Shown in pieces: positions 7,578 to 15,837 of a stretch of 64,000 nt of DNA. The stretch's first letter is position 1. Each line of letters starts with the position of its first letter. Below the pieces are notes generated by a model. The model had not been told where the DNA came from and ran no database searches. It saw only the letters and a program-made list of their open reading frames with translations. The position numbers and the translations under genes are program-made. Source of the DNA: Cellulophaga baltica (lineage in GTDB: Bacteria > Bacteroidota > Bacteroidia > Flavobacteriales > Flavobacteriaceae); assembly GCF_900102165.1 (NCBI RefSeq), contig NZ_FNBD01000001.1, forward strand, positions 401,697 through 465,696, in the 5' to 3' direction.

Positions 7578-7811
7578 ATGATTAATATAAATGTTGAAAT
7601 ATGTACTTATATAACTAAGGAGTGGCTACATCCCTGGTTAAAGGAAGGTAAATCCCAAAATGCCTTTGCTATGTTGCATAATATCGACGAGAGTACTGTA
7701 AGGAAAATAAAAAACATTAGGGAATATCGAATACCTGTGGAAACTTTAAAGAGAATTTGTGAAGCTAGGGGTATTACCTTATCTGATTTTTTTAAAAAAA
7801 TAGGTGGTTAA
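7578..7811 (+). CDS. Small XRE-type helix-turn-helix protein
   Basis: 77-residue protein consisting almost wholly of a Cro/C1-type HTH. Helices are visible at residues 15-30 (WLHPWLKEGKSQNAFAMLHN), a recognition helix around 34-46 (DESTVRKIKNI), and a C-terminal VETLKRICEARGITLSDFFKKIG, the usual end of XRE domains. It is transcribed away from the sigma operon and converges on the mobilization genes. It probably regulates the mobile element. Its targets cannot be read from the sequence, though the inverted repeat at 7529-7542 is a candidate operator. Confidence 0.75.
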   Translation: MININVEICTYITKEWLHPWLKEGKSQNAFAMLHNIDESTVRKIKNIREYRIPVETLKRICEARGITLSDFFKKIGG

Positions 7812-7920
7812 ATAATCCCTCTATAGTGCATCTTACGTACAAAATCTTATATAATCTGACTATTTGTTTTACGACTCCTTTACTTAATAAAAAATCGGAT
7901 AGGGCGCATACTACTTATTT

Positions 7921-8376
7921 TTAAGGAACATTTTCTTCTGATTTCCACTTCAAATAGGCTTTTTTGGAGGGAGCATCACTTTCCAGGAATTCATAAAAAT
8001 GATCCACCATTTCTTTTCGCCCCTTTTCATATTCGAGTTGTTTCATTTCTGGAATGCGTTGGAGTTGATAGATGCTGTAACCCGTTACAAGTAAAATTGC
8101 CATTAGTGATAAACTCAGTAGCCCTACCAACCATTTCGGATACCTATTGGAATCGGTTAGCTTATTCGAAATAGCGCCTAGTCTTAGGTTTTGATCTTTT
8201 ACAATTTCGTTTTGAAGCTGTAATGCTGCATCCATATACGATTTTAATTCACTGATATCGGGCTTAATTACCATAGACTGTATTTCGTTTGATACCGCTT
8301 CTAGTTTATTTATTTGTAGTTTGAAGTCACTCAATTCTTCAATTAATAATTCTGATAATTCATCGATTTTCGCCAT
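7921..8376 (-). CDS. Membrane-anchored coiled-coil protein of the mobilization module
   Basis: 151 residues, no family recognised with certainty. Residues 1-85 are charged and heptad-like (coiled coil), followed by one clear transmembrane helix at about 94-115 (WLVGLLSLSLMAILLVTGYS) and a charged C-terminal tail. It begins 2 bp after the relaxase gene stops, so it is in the same operon. Small single-span coiled-coil proteins are commonly found next to relaxases in Bacteroidota mobilizable elements. A role in docking the relaxosome to the envelope is plausible but only inferred from position. Confidence 0.7.
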   Translation of the reverse strand: MAKIDELSELLIEELSDFKLQINKLEAVSNEIQSMVIKPDISELKSYMDAALQLQNEIVKDQNLRLGAISNKLTDSNRYPKWLVGLLSLSLMAILLVTGYSIYQLQRIPEMKQLEYEKGRKEMVDHFYEFLESDAPSKKAYLKWKSEENVP

Positions 8377-8378
8377 GA

Positions 8379-9242
8379 CTATAGTCCTATGTCAATTCCT
8401 TTTGATATTACTTTCTTAACCGCCGATTTAGCGATACTTGCCACTAAACTTACACTCATCTCAAGTCCTTTCCCTAGAATATTGACCGTGTTCACACTAG
8501 CCTTGCTCATATATTGGGGTGTATTATTCGCCAATTCAGCGCCAATTTTTCCACCAGACATCGATCTATGGACTTCACTACCTTTTAAATTGACACCCTT
8601 ATATTCAAATCTAAACCCTTGTAGCTTATTGGCTTTATTGATGCTTGGAATCACCTTCACATCTTTGACTTTCATTTTAGTGATGTATTGTTCAAAAGAA
8701 CGAGGCTTTTCTAAACGGAGTACGGTATCATGTAGCTGCTTCATTTCAGCTCGAATATGTTTTAGTCTATGTAATTTTTCGTTCTGAACCTCTTTAACTG
8801 TTTTCAAGCCCATAGCTCTGGCTATTTTTTCAGCATGAAAACTTGCTCGTTTCCCTATAAAATTATCCGCATAAGCTTTCCCTTTAAAATCAATTCTGTT
8901 GACGTATAAATGAATATGGATGTGTTCTTTGTCTTTGTGAACAAAAGCGATGGCCTGATGGTCTGTAAGCTTCATTTCTTTAATGAATTCTTTGGCTATT
9001 TCTCCAAGCCGTTTATCTGTCAGTTTTTTACCATCTTCTATAGTGGGACTTAAAACAAAGCTGATGGTGTTCTTCTCGCACTTGGTATTCATTTGTTGTA
9101 TAATTTTAAATTCGTTAGAGATTTCCTTTGGATTATCCCCCACCAAATGTTGTTTTAAAACTACGGTTGCATCCTTTTCTTGATTCCATCCATATTTCAT
9201 AGAAGCCGCAGTATGTGCTATCGATTTCCCTTTTCCGATCAT
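8379..9242 (-). CDS. Relaxase/mobilization nuclease
   Basis: 287-residue DNA-nicking relaxase that starts conjugative transfer at an oriT. The N-terminal half carries the family's three-histidine metal motif, EHIHIHLYVNRID (His107, His109, His111), preceded by the DHQAIAFVHKD strand. The likely catalytic residue region is near the N-terminus (HTAASMKYGW). The C-terminal third is a charged linker with a hydrophobic patch near the end (about 255-270). It overlaps the MobC-like gene by 4 bp (9239-9242). No coupling protein or mating-pore genes are in view, so the element is mobilizable rather than self-transmissible, unless these lie to the left of the window. Confidence 0.9.
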   Translation of the reverse strand: MIGKGKSIAHTAASMKYGWNQEKDATVVLKQHLVGDNPKEISNEFKIIQQMNTKCEKNTISFVLSPTIEDGKKLTDKRLGEIAKEFIKEMKLTDHQAIAFVHKDKEHIHIHLYVNRIDFKGKAYADNFIGKRASFHAEKIARAMGLKTVKEVQNEKLHRLKHIRAEMKQLHDTVLRLEKPRSFEQYITKMKVKDVKVIPSINKANKLQGFRFEYKGVNLKGSEVHRSMSGGKIGAELANNTPQYMSKASVNTVNILGKGLEMSVSLVASIAKSAVKKVISKGIDIGL

Positions 9243-9544
9243 TGCTTGAAATTATTTAAGTGTTCTTTTATTTCTTTAGCAAGCGCATACACCTCTTCAG
9301 TTAATTGAGGATTATGTTTGCGATACATGTTTCCAATCGCGGTAAAATTGTTACTATACTTCATTAAAGTTTTATAACACTCGACTTGCTCTTGGTTTAA
9401 TATCTCAATAACCTTGATATCTAAAGCGGCTCGTAAACAAAATTCGCTTAACGATAAACCTGCTTTTTGGGCGCGTTTTTTAAGTAGCTTTTTTTCATAG
9501 ATGCCACATCTAAACTGAATAACGGTCTTCTTCGTTTTTTTCAT
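9239..9544 (-). CDS. MobC-like relaxosome accessory protein
   Basis: About 101 residues. A ribbon-helix-helix-like N-terminal part (TVIQFRCGIYEKKLLKKRAQ) is followed by the AGLSLSEFCLRAAL helix and a helical C-terminus containing FTAIGNMYRKHN, the pattern of MobC/BmgB-type proteins that help the relaxase bind oriT. The ATG at 9544 is preferred; a TTG four codons upstream (9556) is possible. It overlaps the relaxase start by 4 bp. A palindromic oriT candidate lies immediately upstream (9572-9602), as expected for an oriT-binding accessory protein. Confidence 0.85.
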   Translation of the reverse strand: MKKTKKTVIQFRCGIYEKKLLKKRAQKAGLSLSEFCLRAALDIKVIEILNQEQVECYKTLMKYSNNFTAIGNMYRKHNPQLTEEVYALAKEIKEHLNNFKQ

Positions 9545-9571
9545 TTTCTTTTGCAACCATCGGGAGTAAAA

Positions 9572-9602
9572 GCAAGATTGTCATGACAATGACACATCTT
9601 GC
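9572..9602. promoter_or_regulatory. Candidate origin of transfer (oriT)
   Basis: Nested palindromes lie between the MobC-like start and the primase stop. Outer arms are GCAAGAT (9572-9578) and ATCTTGC (9596-9602); inside is a perfect 14-bp palindrome, ATTGTCATGACAAT (9577-9590). Position next to the relaxase and accessory genes and the inverted-repeat layout match oriT regions of mobilizable elements. The nick site is not identified. It could alternatively be a MobC autoregulatory operator. Confidence 0.5.
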
Positions 9603-9604
9603 GC

Positions 9605-10486
9605 TTACGTCCCATGTCTATTTTTTGCGTTTTCCATGTGCCATTCGTTAACATCTTTATAGCTGCTATAAAGTCCAGATTTATCTCTGCACTTACTAGT
9701 GTATCCTAATAAGTTTTCAGTCGTCCGTTTGCCATTTTCATCAGTGTCTAAATAGAGTTCTATTTGGTCATAATCATCTAAATAGGACATGGCTTTTTCT
9801 AGAAAGGTTGTGGAGTTCAATACCAAAAAATCATAGTGTTCTTTAAGACATTTAGAGGTTTCTAGTATAGAGAGCATATCGAACATCCCTTCCGTTACGA
9901 TTAGTTTCTCCCTTCCATTTTTGATATGGGTCACATCTTTTGGGGAACTGGAGTTTTTAAAATATCGATTACGCAGTTCCCAACCACCTGAAACATTTTT
10001 CAATCCTACAGCGAAGTACCGTCTCCCCTGATGTAGATAATGAACCTCCTTACAAAGCATAGCTGCTGTAGCCATAGCAATTTTTCGTTCCAACAAATAC
10101 CTGATGAGCCCATAATGCTGAATCGGTTGTACGTATAACACTTGCAGCCCATCCCTTTTTGGCTTTTCTAAAACACACTGCTGCTGAAAAGAAAAAGAGA
10201 TTTGATCCTTTTCCAACCAGTTAAGGGTTTCTTTGACCGAGGTCTTTTTGATCAGGCACACCAAATCGATGACATTACCACCCTTTCCTGCGCCATGGTC
10301 GTACCAACGATTAAGTTCCTTAGATACCTTGAAAGAGGCTTGGGATTCTGACCTGAAAGGACTCAGAAACCAAGCTTCTTTCTCCGTTGATTGGGTCGGA
10401 AAGTGCCCGAGTTTTGCCAGCGCCTTTTCGATGGAAAAAGCTCGGGCTCTTTCACACGATAATTTAGGTGTTCTTTCTTTTTTCAT
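9605..10486 (-). CDS. Toprim-domain DNA primase of mobile element
   Basis: About 293 residues from the ATG at 10486 (an upstream in-frame ATG at 10564 gives 319). The N-terminal segment resembles the CHC2-type primase domain (WFLSPFRSESQASFKV, then NRWYDHGAGKGGNVIDLVCL) but lacks zinc-binding cysteines. The C-terminal half is a Toprim domain: EKLIVTEGMFDMLSIL carries the Glu, and IELYLDTDENGKRTTENLL the DxD. This arrangement is usual for primases on Bacteroidota mobile elements. With the downstream-acting helicase gene (10695-11903) it would replicate or complete the strand of the excised or transferred element. Confidence 0.88.
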   Translation of the reverse strand: MKKERTPKLSCERARAFSIEKALAKLGHFPTQSTEKEAWFLSPFRSESQASFKVSKELNRWYDHGAGKGGNVIDLVCLIKKTSVKETLNWLEKDQISFSFQQQCVLEKPKRDGLQVLYVQPIQHYGLIRYLLERKIAMATAAMLCKEVHYLHQGRRYFAVGLKNVSGGWELRNRYFKNSSSPKDVTHIKNGREKLIVTEGMFDMLSILETSKCLKEHYDFLVLNSTTFLEKAMSYLDDYDQIELYLDTDENGKRTTENLLGYTSKCRDKSGLYSSYKDVNEWHMENAKNRHGT

Positions 10487-10561
10487 CAGCCAACTAGTTT
10501 TTAGTAAATTTTTGATGTTTTGATGTAATTTGCTTCGAATCCCTTTACATACTGTACTTCC

Positions 10562-10667
10562 CATGTCATCAATTTCTTCATCAGTTCATCATTCTTGATT
10601 TTTTTGATGGTTTATTCCGCATCATTTATTATTTTGATGAACAAAAGATGATATACTGATGACGGCC
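10562..10667. repeat. Cluster of TCATC/GATGA motifs between primase and helicase genes
   Basis: The stretch between the two replication genes contains repeated TCATC (for example within GTCATCAA, CTTCATCAG, TTCATCATT, GCATCATT) and the complementary GATGA (TTGATGAAC, AGATGATAT, CTGATGAC). The end of the helicase gene at 10700-10715 adds two more. Such clustering beside primase and helicase genes may mark iterons or an origin, but spacing is irregular and A/T-rich DNA gives some of this by chance. Confidence 0.3.
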
Positions 10668-10694
10668 GCAATAGCGACAGGCATTGGTTTTAAC

Positions 10695-11903
10695 CTAGCC
10701 TGTCATCGGTTCATCAAAATTTTCTAATAGAAACGATTTTTCCACCGTAAAATACCTTCCTTTTACATCCGTTAATTGCATAGAACCATCCTGCCAAATC
10801 GTAATCTTCTGATAGCTTAGCGAGTTGTCCTTGTTCTCCAGTCTCCATTCCCTTTTTAGTAATCGTCTAAGCTGGGTCAAATCCGTTCTGATACGGGTCT
10901 TATTTAAAATATGAAGTGCATCTAAGGGACAGAGATGTATTTCTTCGAGGTCAAAATGTTCCATGGCACTCAGTAGCAAGCTAGCTAATTCTTTTTCTAC
11001 TCGGTTGCGATTGTTCTGCACCAACTTTTTTAAGGCCCCGGTTCTTAGCTGTTGGGGAGTGAACCACATTCGGGTCTTATTTTGGGTCGTGAGTTTCCGA
11101 TGTTGCAGAAAAAATAGGAATGCCGGAACTTCTGCTATAAGTGCTTCCAGAAACCCCGTATCCTCATCAACAAGCGTTGGCACCTTCAATACCCAAAACC
11201 GAGTTTCATTGCCATCGATCTTAATAAAGTTATCCTCATTATTACTACAGAGGATAAACTTTCCAAAAAACTCTACTTCCCTTTTATCCTTCCCTTTTGC
11301 TTCGAGCGTATTAATATTGGTAGTGCTCAAGTATTTGATCCGTTCGGTTAGTTCTTCCTTATTAAAAAGCACTTCGTCAATACATATCAATAATTTATTT
11401 GCCCAATCCGCATTGAATTGGCTGCTGAAACTATCATTGGTAAGATAGGTAAGGTTGTTCTCAAAGATGGTTTTTAGCCATTTCAAAAAAGTGCTTTTCC
11501 CTGTGGAGCGCTGTTTGGATACCAAACAAAGTATGGGTAATATCTGGATGGGTCGGACAAACAATAATTGCAAGTAATCCAGACCCAACTCCTCATGCTT
11601 CCCAAAAATGTGTTGGATAAATTTTCTTGAGCTCTCAATAGTTCCTTGTGTAGGTACTTTGCTTAATGGGGAATACGTATTGTAGAATTTTTCATGCTCT
11701 CGCTTATAAGCAATATGATTGGGCATACAGGTAAACCCATCATATTTAGGAATTTGACTGATATAGTCTTTTCCACAATCTTGCCGTATCGTTTCAATAT
11801 TCCAATGCACCAGGACTTCATTAAAGTGCCCGGCTATTGTTGGAGCCTTGACATGTTTATAATACGAAGTACCTACACGGATATAGGGCGTCTGTTTATT
11901 CAT
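10695..11903 (-). CDS. Primase-helicase-type ATPase (DUF5906/VapE-like) of mobile element
   Basis: About 402 residues from the ATG at 11903 (a GTG six codons upstream is possible). A P-loop is clear: VSKQRSTGKSTFLKW (about residues 134-148), followed by a Walker B-like strand KLLICIDEV and a sensor-like KFILCSNNEDNFI with an arginine in GNETRFW. This matches superfamily-3-type helicase domains in plasmid, phage and island replication proteins. The C-terminal region (about 300-402) looks like a winged-helix DNA-binding part. It is encoded just upstream of the primase on the same strand. Together they form the replication module of the mobilizable element. Confidence 0.85.
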   Translation of the reverse strand: MNKQTPYIRVGTSYYKHVKAPTIAGHFNEVLVHWNIETIRQDCGKDYISQIPKYDGFTCMPNHIAYKREHEKFYNTYSPLSKVPTQGTIESSRKFIQHIFGKHEELGLDYLQLLFVRPIQILPILCLVSKQRSTGKSTFLKWLKTIFENNLTYLTNDSFSSQFNADWANKLLICIDEVLFNKEELTERIKYLSTTNINTLEAKGKDKREVEFFGKFILCSNNEDNFIKIDGNETRFWVLKVPTLVDEDTGFLEALIAEVPAFLFFLQHRKLTTQNKTRMWFTPQQLRTGALKKLVQNNRNRVEKELASLLLSAMEHFDLEEIHLCPLDALHILNKTRIRTDLTQLRRLLKREWRLENKDNSLSYQKITIWQDGSMQLTDVKGRYFTVEKSFLLENFDEPMTG

Positions 11904-11995
11904 AACAATGGATTTTTTCACCTTGACTAAGGTGTTGTTAATTGGTAACTGCTTAAAGAACTTAAATAGGTCTTACAGAAAATGAATTCTAAGCA

Positions 11996-12238
11996 TTAAA
12001 GTGTAGCAGGCGATACTTTGTTTTGAAGTAACCAATTCACAAGTTTCGTTTTCTCAAAAAACAGCAGTTTACCGTTGGGTTTGGAATGAGGAATCTCACC
12101 TTTTGCGGTTAATTTATACAAGAAACTTCTTGAAATTCCTGTATAGTCACAAGCTTCATCAAAGGTCAAAACTTCTTTTTGACCTACTAATAATTTTTCT
12201 AAACGATCTAAGCGATCTAGTATTAAAATTGTGTCCAT
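11996..12238 (-). CDS. Excisionase-like helix-turn-helix protein
   Basis: 80 residues with a MerR-like HTH of the type used by Bacteroidota excisionases: LTFDEACDYTGISRSFLYKLTAKGEIPHSKPNGKLLF is the typical segment (about residues 24-60), ending in the wing and a LVNWLLQNK helix. It is the first gene of the replication/mobilization block on this strand. It probably helps excision by the integrase or regulates the block. The partner integrase may be the intact one at 19094 or the lost one represented by the fragment at 13968. Confidence 0.85.
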   Translation of the reverse strand: MDTILILDRLDRLEKLLVGQKEVLTFDEACDYTGISRSFLYKLTAKGEIPHSKPNGKLLFFEKTKLVNWLLQNKVSPATL

Positions 12239-12737
12239 CTTAATTGTATTTTAAGGTTATAAAATGAACAAAAGCGCTTTTGCTTTCCCATATGGGAGTG
12301 TTGGGATAAAAGTAGTAAAAGCTTGGAGTATAAGAAGAAAATAACATCGTAAGTTATTCACAAATACTTGATTAACAGATTCTTACATCAATCTACATCA
12401 AAATGTATCAATTTAAATGTATCGCAATTTTGAATGTTGCTATTTACCATCAAATGATGAATTCCTATTAGGCTCCTATACAGATTTCAACCAGTTATGA
12501 ACAATACCCGAGGCTCGATTTGGAGAAAAAATATTTATAATGGCTAAAAAGAGTTGATGAAGACTATTTCTTACTTTATTAATTTTAACTTTAACACATA
12601 GTATGGATATACACCAAAGAACTGAGATAAAAAACAAACATAATTCTTCTTTTTTTTAGCATTAGTGCTTTTGGACAAAAAGTGACATATAACAAATAAA
12701 TCAGCATCATTAATTATCCAATATTAAAAGAAATTCG
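12239..12737. other. Intergenic stretch, nothing recognised
   Basis: About 500 A/T-rich bases between the excisionase-like gene and the GAF protein. No ORF with recognisable features, no clear hairpin terminator and no tandem repeats were seen. It presumably includes the promoter of the excisionase-led gene block. Confidence 0.4.
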
Positions 12738-13466
12738 CTATAAATCTTCACTACCAATGGATTCAGATACGATATCATGTATTGTTGTGTCAAAATTATT
12801 AATAGCTTTGGAAAACATTTTTAACCAACCTTCATCTACAGGTTGAGCGCCATCGTTCACTAGCTCAATCAATCCCATTATTGCTGTTAATGGTTGCCTT
12901 ATCTGGTGCGATTGGAATTGGGCAATTTTTCTTAGCGATTCATTTTTTGACTCCGTTTCCTTAATCTGTTGTTGTAACAATTTATGGCTTAGTTCTAGCT
13001 CCATAAGAAATGTGACTTGACGTGAAAGAACACTAAGTGTTTTCTGCTGTAACACTGTCAAATTATTAGGTTTTAAATCAAATAAGCAAAGAGTACCTAG
13101 TTTTAATCCATTTTTTAGAATTAAAGGAGCCCCGGCATAAAATCTCAGATTTGGATCAGATTGAACCAAAGGATTATTATTAAATCTCGAATCCTTGGTT
13201 GCATCCGGAATAATGAGAATATTATCCTGTTGAATACCATATTGGCAAAAAGAAGTTTCCCTAGGCATTACTTCCAAATCAACCCCTGATCTAACTTTAA
13301 GCCAGTTAACATTTTTATCCAAAAGGGTGATAAGGGCAACCGACATTTCACACAACTGTGATGCAAGATCCACAATATCTTGAAATTCGGTTGACTTATT
13401 ATAATCGAGCTGCAAAAAACGCTGTACAGTCTCTAATCGCTCATTTTCATTATTACTACTCATCAT
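12738..13466 (-). CDS. GAF domain protein with HisKA-like helix, lacking kinase ATPase domain
   Basis: 242 residues. Residues about 28-155 form a GAF sensor domain (SVALITLLDKNVNWLKVRSG, then LRFYAGAPLIL and KLGTLCLFD). A coiled coil covers 155-182, and a histidine-kinase dimerization-like helix follows with His187 in FQSHQIRQPLTAIMG. The protein stops at the end of this helix pair, so the HATPase domain of a sensor kinase is missing. It may be a phosphoacceptor or adaptor working with another kinase, or a natural truncation. There is no adjacent regulator gene. No membrane segment is seen, so it should be cytoplasmic. Confidence 0.82.
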   Translation of the reverse strand: MMSSNNENERLETVQRFLQLDYNKSTEFQDIVDLASQLCEMSVALITLLDKNVNWLKVRSGVDLEVMPRETSFCQYGIQQDNILIIPDATKDSRFNNNPLVQSDPNLRFYAGAPLILKNGLKLGTLCLFDLKPNNLTVLQQKTLSVLSRQVTFLMELELSHKLLQQQIKETESKNESLRKIAQFQSHQIRQPLTAIMGLIELVNDGAQPVDEGWLKMFSKAINNFDTTIHDIVSESIGSEDL

Positions 13467-13967
13467 AAATCTTAGTTACAATAATGCTTAACGTTGAAAT
13501 TTATGAAATAGATATATCAATCATAAAAACTGACGTACTATATATCTTAACCAGCATAAAAAAATGAAACCCATCACAAATCTTTTCTATTACTTAACAT
13601 ATTCCACTTCATTCGGTGAACCTGTATCAGATCAGTGCTTAAGAAAATACCGAACTATTTTATAAAGCAAAATCGTATAATCCTTCAATGTCAAAATAAA
13701 AGCTTTTAGAGGGCAATCCAGAGGCGTTAGAAATGTAGAATTCTTCTTCCTTTACAGATTGACTATAATTTTTGCATAAACACCACATTTGGACTTGATC
13801 CAAAATCATCCCAAAACACAACTTGAAAAACCATATGGAGTCAACCCCTCCACCATCCAGGAGTGACGTAGTAAGTACAATCGTAAATACTTCATTAACA
13901 CTCGATTTCTTGTAGAAAATAGCAACGAAATAAGCATACTTAAAAAAATTAGCAGCTCAAAAACCCA
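13467..13967. other. Intergenic stretch, nothing recognised
   Basis: About 500 bases between the GAF gene and the integrase fragment. No ORF, RNA fold or repeat was recognised. It ends exactly where homology to the intact integrase locus begins (AAACCCATTAT...), so it may hold a junction of an older insertion. Confidence 0.35.
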
Positions 13968-14129
13968 TTATAAATTCGTGTATCGCTCTATAAGCACTTC
14001 CATATCCTCACCAATTTTCTTATCCAAAACCTTAGCATAGTGCTGTGTTGTTTTGATGGAGGTGTGTCCTAACATTTTGCTCACCGATTCTATAGGTACC
14101 CCATTAGAAAGTGTAACCGTGGTCGCAAA
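13968..14129 (-). pseudogene. C-terminal fragment of a tyrosine integrase
   Basis: About 54 codons that are nearly identical to the C-terminus of the intact integrase at 19094-20311, including the stop codon and about 7 bp beyond it (13961 onward matches 19087 onward). The shared part encodes the LGHTSIKTTQHYAKVLDKKIGE-type region (GHTS at the catalytic box, then the tyrosine). Homology stops abruptly after 14129, within the codons preceding the GHTS box. It is a broken remnant from a second copy of the element, or from recombination between two related integrases. Confidence 0.85.
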
Positions 14130-14169
14130 ATTATGCGATTCCTGCAAACTCTCTATATCTCAATGCAAT

Positions 14170-14271
14170 TGTAAAAAAACAAACACATAATCGGATTTAT
14201 TCCGATTATGTGTTTGTTTTTTTACATAATTTTATTAAATTTGAATTAGTTAATCGGAAAACATCCGATTA
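14170..14271 (+). promoter_or_regulatory. AbiE promoter with two nested TCCGATTA palindromes
   Basis: A perfect 26-bp inverted repeat, arms 14170-14195 and 14201-14226 with loop TTTAT, ends inward in AATCGGA / TCCGATT. A second repeat, TAATCGGA-AAACA-TCCGATTA, lies at 14251-14271. Between them a flavobacterial promoter fits well: TTG at 14214-14216 inside the right arm of the first palindrome, 19 bp, then TAAATTTG (14236-14243). Transcription would start at the second palindrome. AbiEi antitoxins are known to bind inverted repeats at their own promoter, so these four TCCGATTA half-sites are the likely operator. Confidence 0.7.
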
Positions 14272-14291
14272 TCCTACACAATAATGACAAT

Positions 14292-14930
14292 ATGGATTTT
14301 AGAACGATGATAAAGGAATATACTGAAGTTCCTATATCTAGACATTTAATTTTAGAATTACTAAGCGATTATCAGAGTCCAAATGATAAAATTAGTGAGC
14401 TACTTAAAAGCAACGAGCTTATTTCCATTAGAAGAGGGCTGTATATAATTGGACCTAAAATAGGCTTACCGTCACCTGAACCATTTCTAATAGCGAATCA
14501 CCTTAGAGGCCCAAGTTATGTATCATTAGAGTCCGCAATGTCTTATTGGAATATGATTCCAGAGAGAGCTTATGAAATAAGTTCAGTAACCATAAAAACT
14601 TCCAAATTATACAAAACCCCAATTGGACGATTTAGTTACCAACAATTAAAGGCACCTTATTATTCCTATGGAATAAAACACATAGAATATTCACCCAAGC
14701 AAACAATATTAATTGCCTCCCGTGAAAAAGCTTTATGTGATAAAATAGTGATAACACCCCAAATTAATCTTAGAAGCATCAAACAAACACAAGAATTTTT
14801 AATGGAGGACCTTCGTATGGATAGTGAAATGTTAAGCACATTAGATACGAAAGTTATGGAATTTTGGATTAAAAATTCTCCTAAAAAAAGTAGTCTAAAA
14901 ATGCTTATTAAAACACTATTAACCTTATGA
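14292..14930 (+). CDS. abiEi: AbiEi-type antitoxin / transcriptional regulator
   Basis: 212-residue antitoxin of a type IV toxin-antitoxin and abortive-infection system. An N-terminal winged HTH (about residues 14-58: ILELLSDYQSPNDKISELLK, then LISIRRGLYIIGPKIG) is followed by the characteristic segment LIANHLRGPSYVSLESAMSYWNMIP and a C-terminal domain containing ASREKALCDKIV, all hallmarks of the AbiEi family. It overlaps the toxin gene by 4 bp (ATGA). The two operator-like palindromes upstream indicate autoregulation. It neutralizes the toxin without a lasting protein complex in studied cases (family knowledge). Confidence 0.9.
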   Translation: MDFRTMIKEYTEVPISRHLILELLSDYQSPNDKISELLKSNELISIRRGLYIIGPKIGLPSPEPFLIANHLRGPSYVSLESAMSYWNMIPERAYEISSVTIKTSKLYKTPIGRFSYQQLKAPYYSYGIKHIEYSPKQTILIASREKALCDKIVITPQINLRSIKQTQEFLMEDLRMDSEMLSTLDTKVMEFWIKNSPKKSSLKMLIKTLLTL

Positions 14931-15784
14931 TAAAAGAGTGGATAGAGGAATATGATCCTCAAAATGAAGAAGAGATATTATCGGCATTACGAGAAATAAT
15001 GCAAGAAATTACTTTGGCTGCTTTATCAAGAACTGATTTTTTTGAGAAATCGGCATTTTATGGAGGAACCGCTCTTCGAATTTTTTATGGTTTGGACAGA
15101 TATTCGGAAGATTTGGATTTTTCTTTACTTAAACCAGATTCTAATTTTTCAATTGAGCCATATTTCAAAGCCATCTTAGATGAGTTCAAATCATTGGGAC
15201 TGACTGTTAGTATAAAAGAAAAAAACAAAACAAAACAAACAGCTATTGATTCCGCTTTTCTGAAAACTGAAACAATATGGCAAGAAATTGTACTCGAAGA
15301 CATCATCAAAGAAACTGGAGTGCGTTCTAATAAGACCTTAAAAATTAAGATAGAAGTTGATCGACAGCCTCCATTAAACTTCCAAACCGAAGAAAAGTTA
15401 TTGCTCCGTCCATTTTCTTTTTATGTTAAGTGTTTTACTAAACCAAGTTTGTTTGCAGGTAAAATGCACGCCCTACTATTTAGAAAGTGGAAAAATAGAG
15501 TCAAAGGAAGGGATTGGTATGACATAGAATGGTATATAAAAAAAGGAATTCCCTTGGATGTAAACCATTTCTTAGCTAGGGCAAAAGATACAAATGACTG
15601 GCAAGAGGATAGCATTTCAAAGGAACAGATTATCGAACTATTGGATACAAAAATCAAATCAGTCTCTTTTAGCAGTATAAAAGAAGATGTTGTTAGGTTT
15701 ATTAAAAATGATGAAGCTTTAAATATTTGGAGTCCTGAATATTTCAATGATTTAATAGAAAAAATTAAATTTGAGAATAATTAA
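14927..15784 (+). CDS. abiEii: AbiEii-type nucleotidyltransferase toxin
   Basis: 285-residue toxin of the AbiE system, a DNA-polymerase-beta-like nucleotidyltransferase. Motif I is clear: FYGGTALRIFYGLDRYSEDLDFS, with Gly46-Gly47 and Asp62/Asp64. A lysine-containing motif follows at KCFTKPSLFAGKMHALLFRKW, with the basic RVKGRDWYDIEWY near residue 195. Family members transfer nucleotides to tRNA or other acceptors and stop growth during phage infection. Start and stop overlap with the antitoxin gene shows translational coupling. It is a typical defense cargo of islands. Confidence 0.92.
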   Translation: MIKEWIEEYDPQNEEEILSALREIMQEITLAALSRTDFFEKSAFYGGTALRIFYGLDRYSEDLDFSLLKPDSNFSIEPYFKAILDEFKSLGLTVSIKEKNKTKQTAIDSAFLKTETIWQEIVLEDIIKETGVRSNKTLKIKIEVDRQPPLNFQTEEKLLLRPFSFYVKCFTKPSLFAGKMHALLFRKWKNRVKGRDWYDIEWYIKKGIPLDVNHFLARAKDTNDWQEDSISKEQIIELLDTKIKSVSFSSIKEDVVRFIKNDEALNIWSPEYFNDLIEKIKFENN

Positions 15785-15837
15785 CCTTGTCAGAAGGCTA
15801 ATATTGAGAATCGCCAAGTAGAAAATTAAAACGATTC

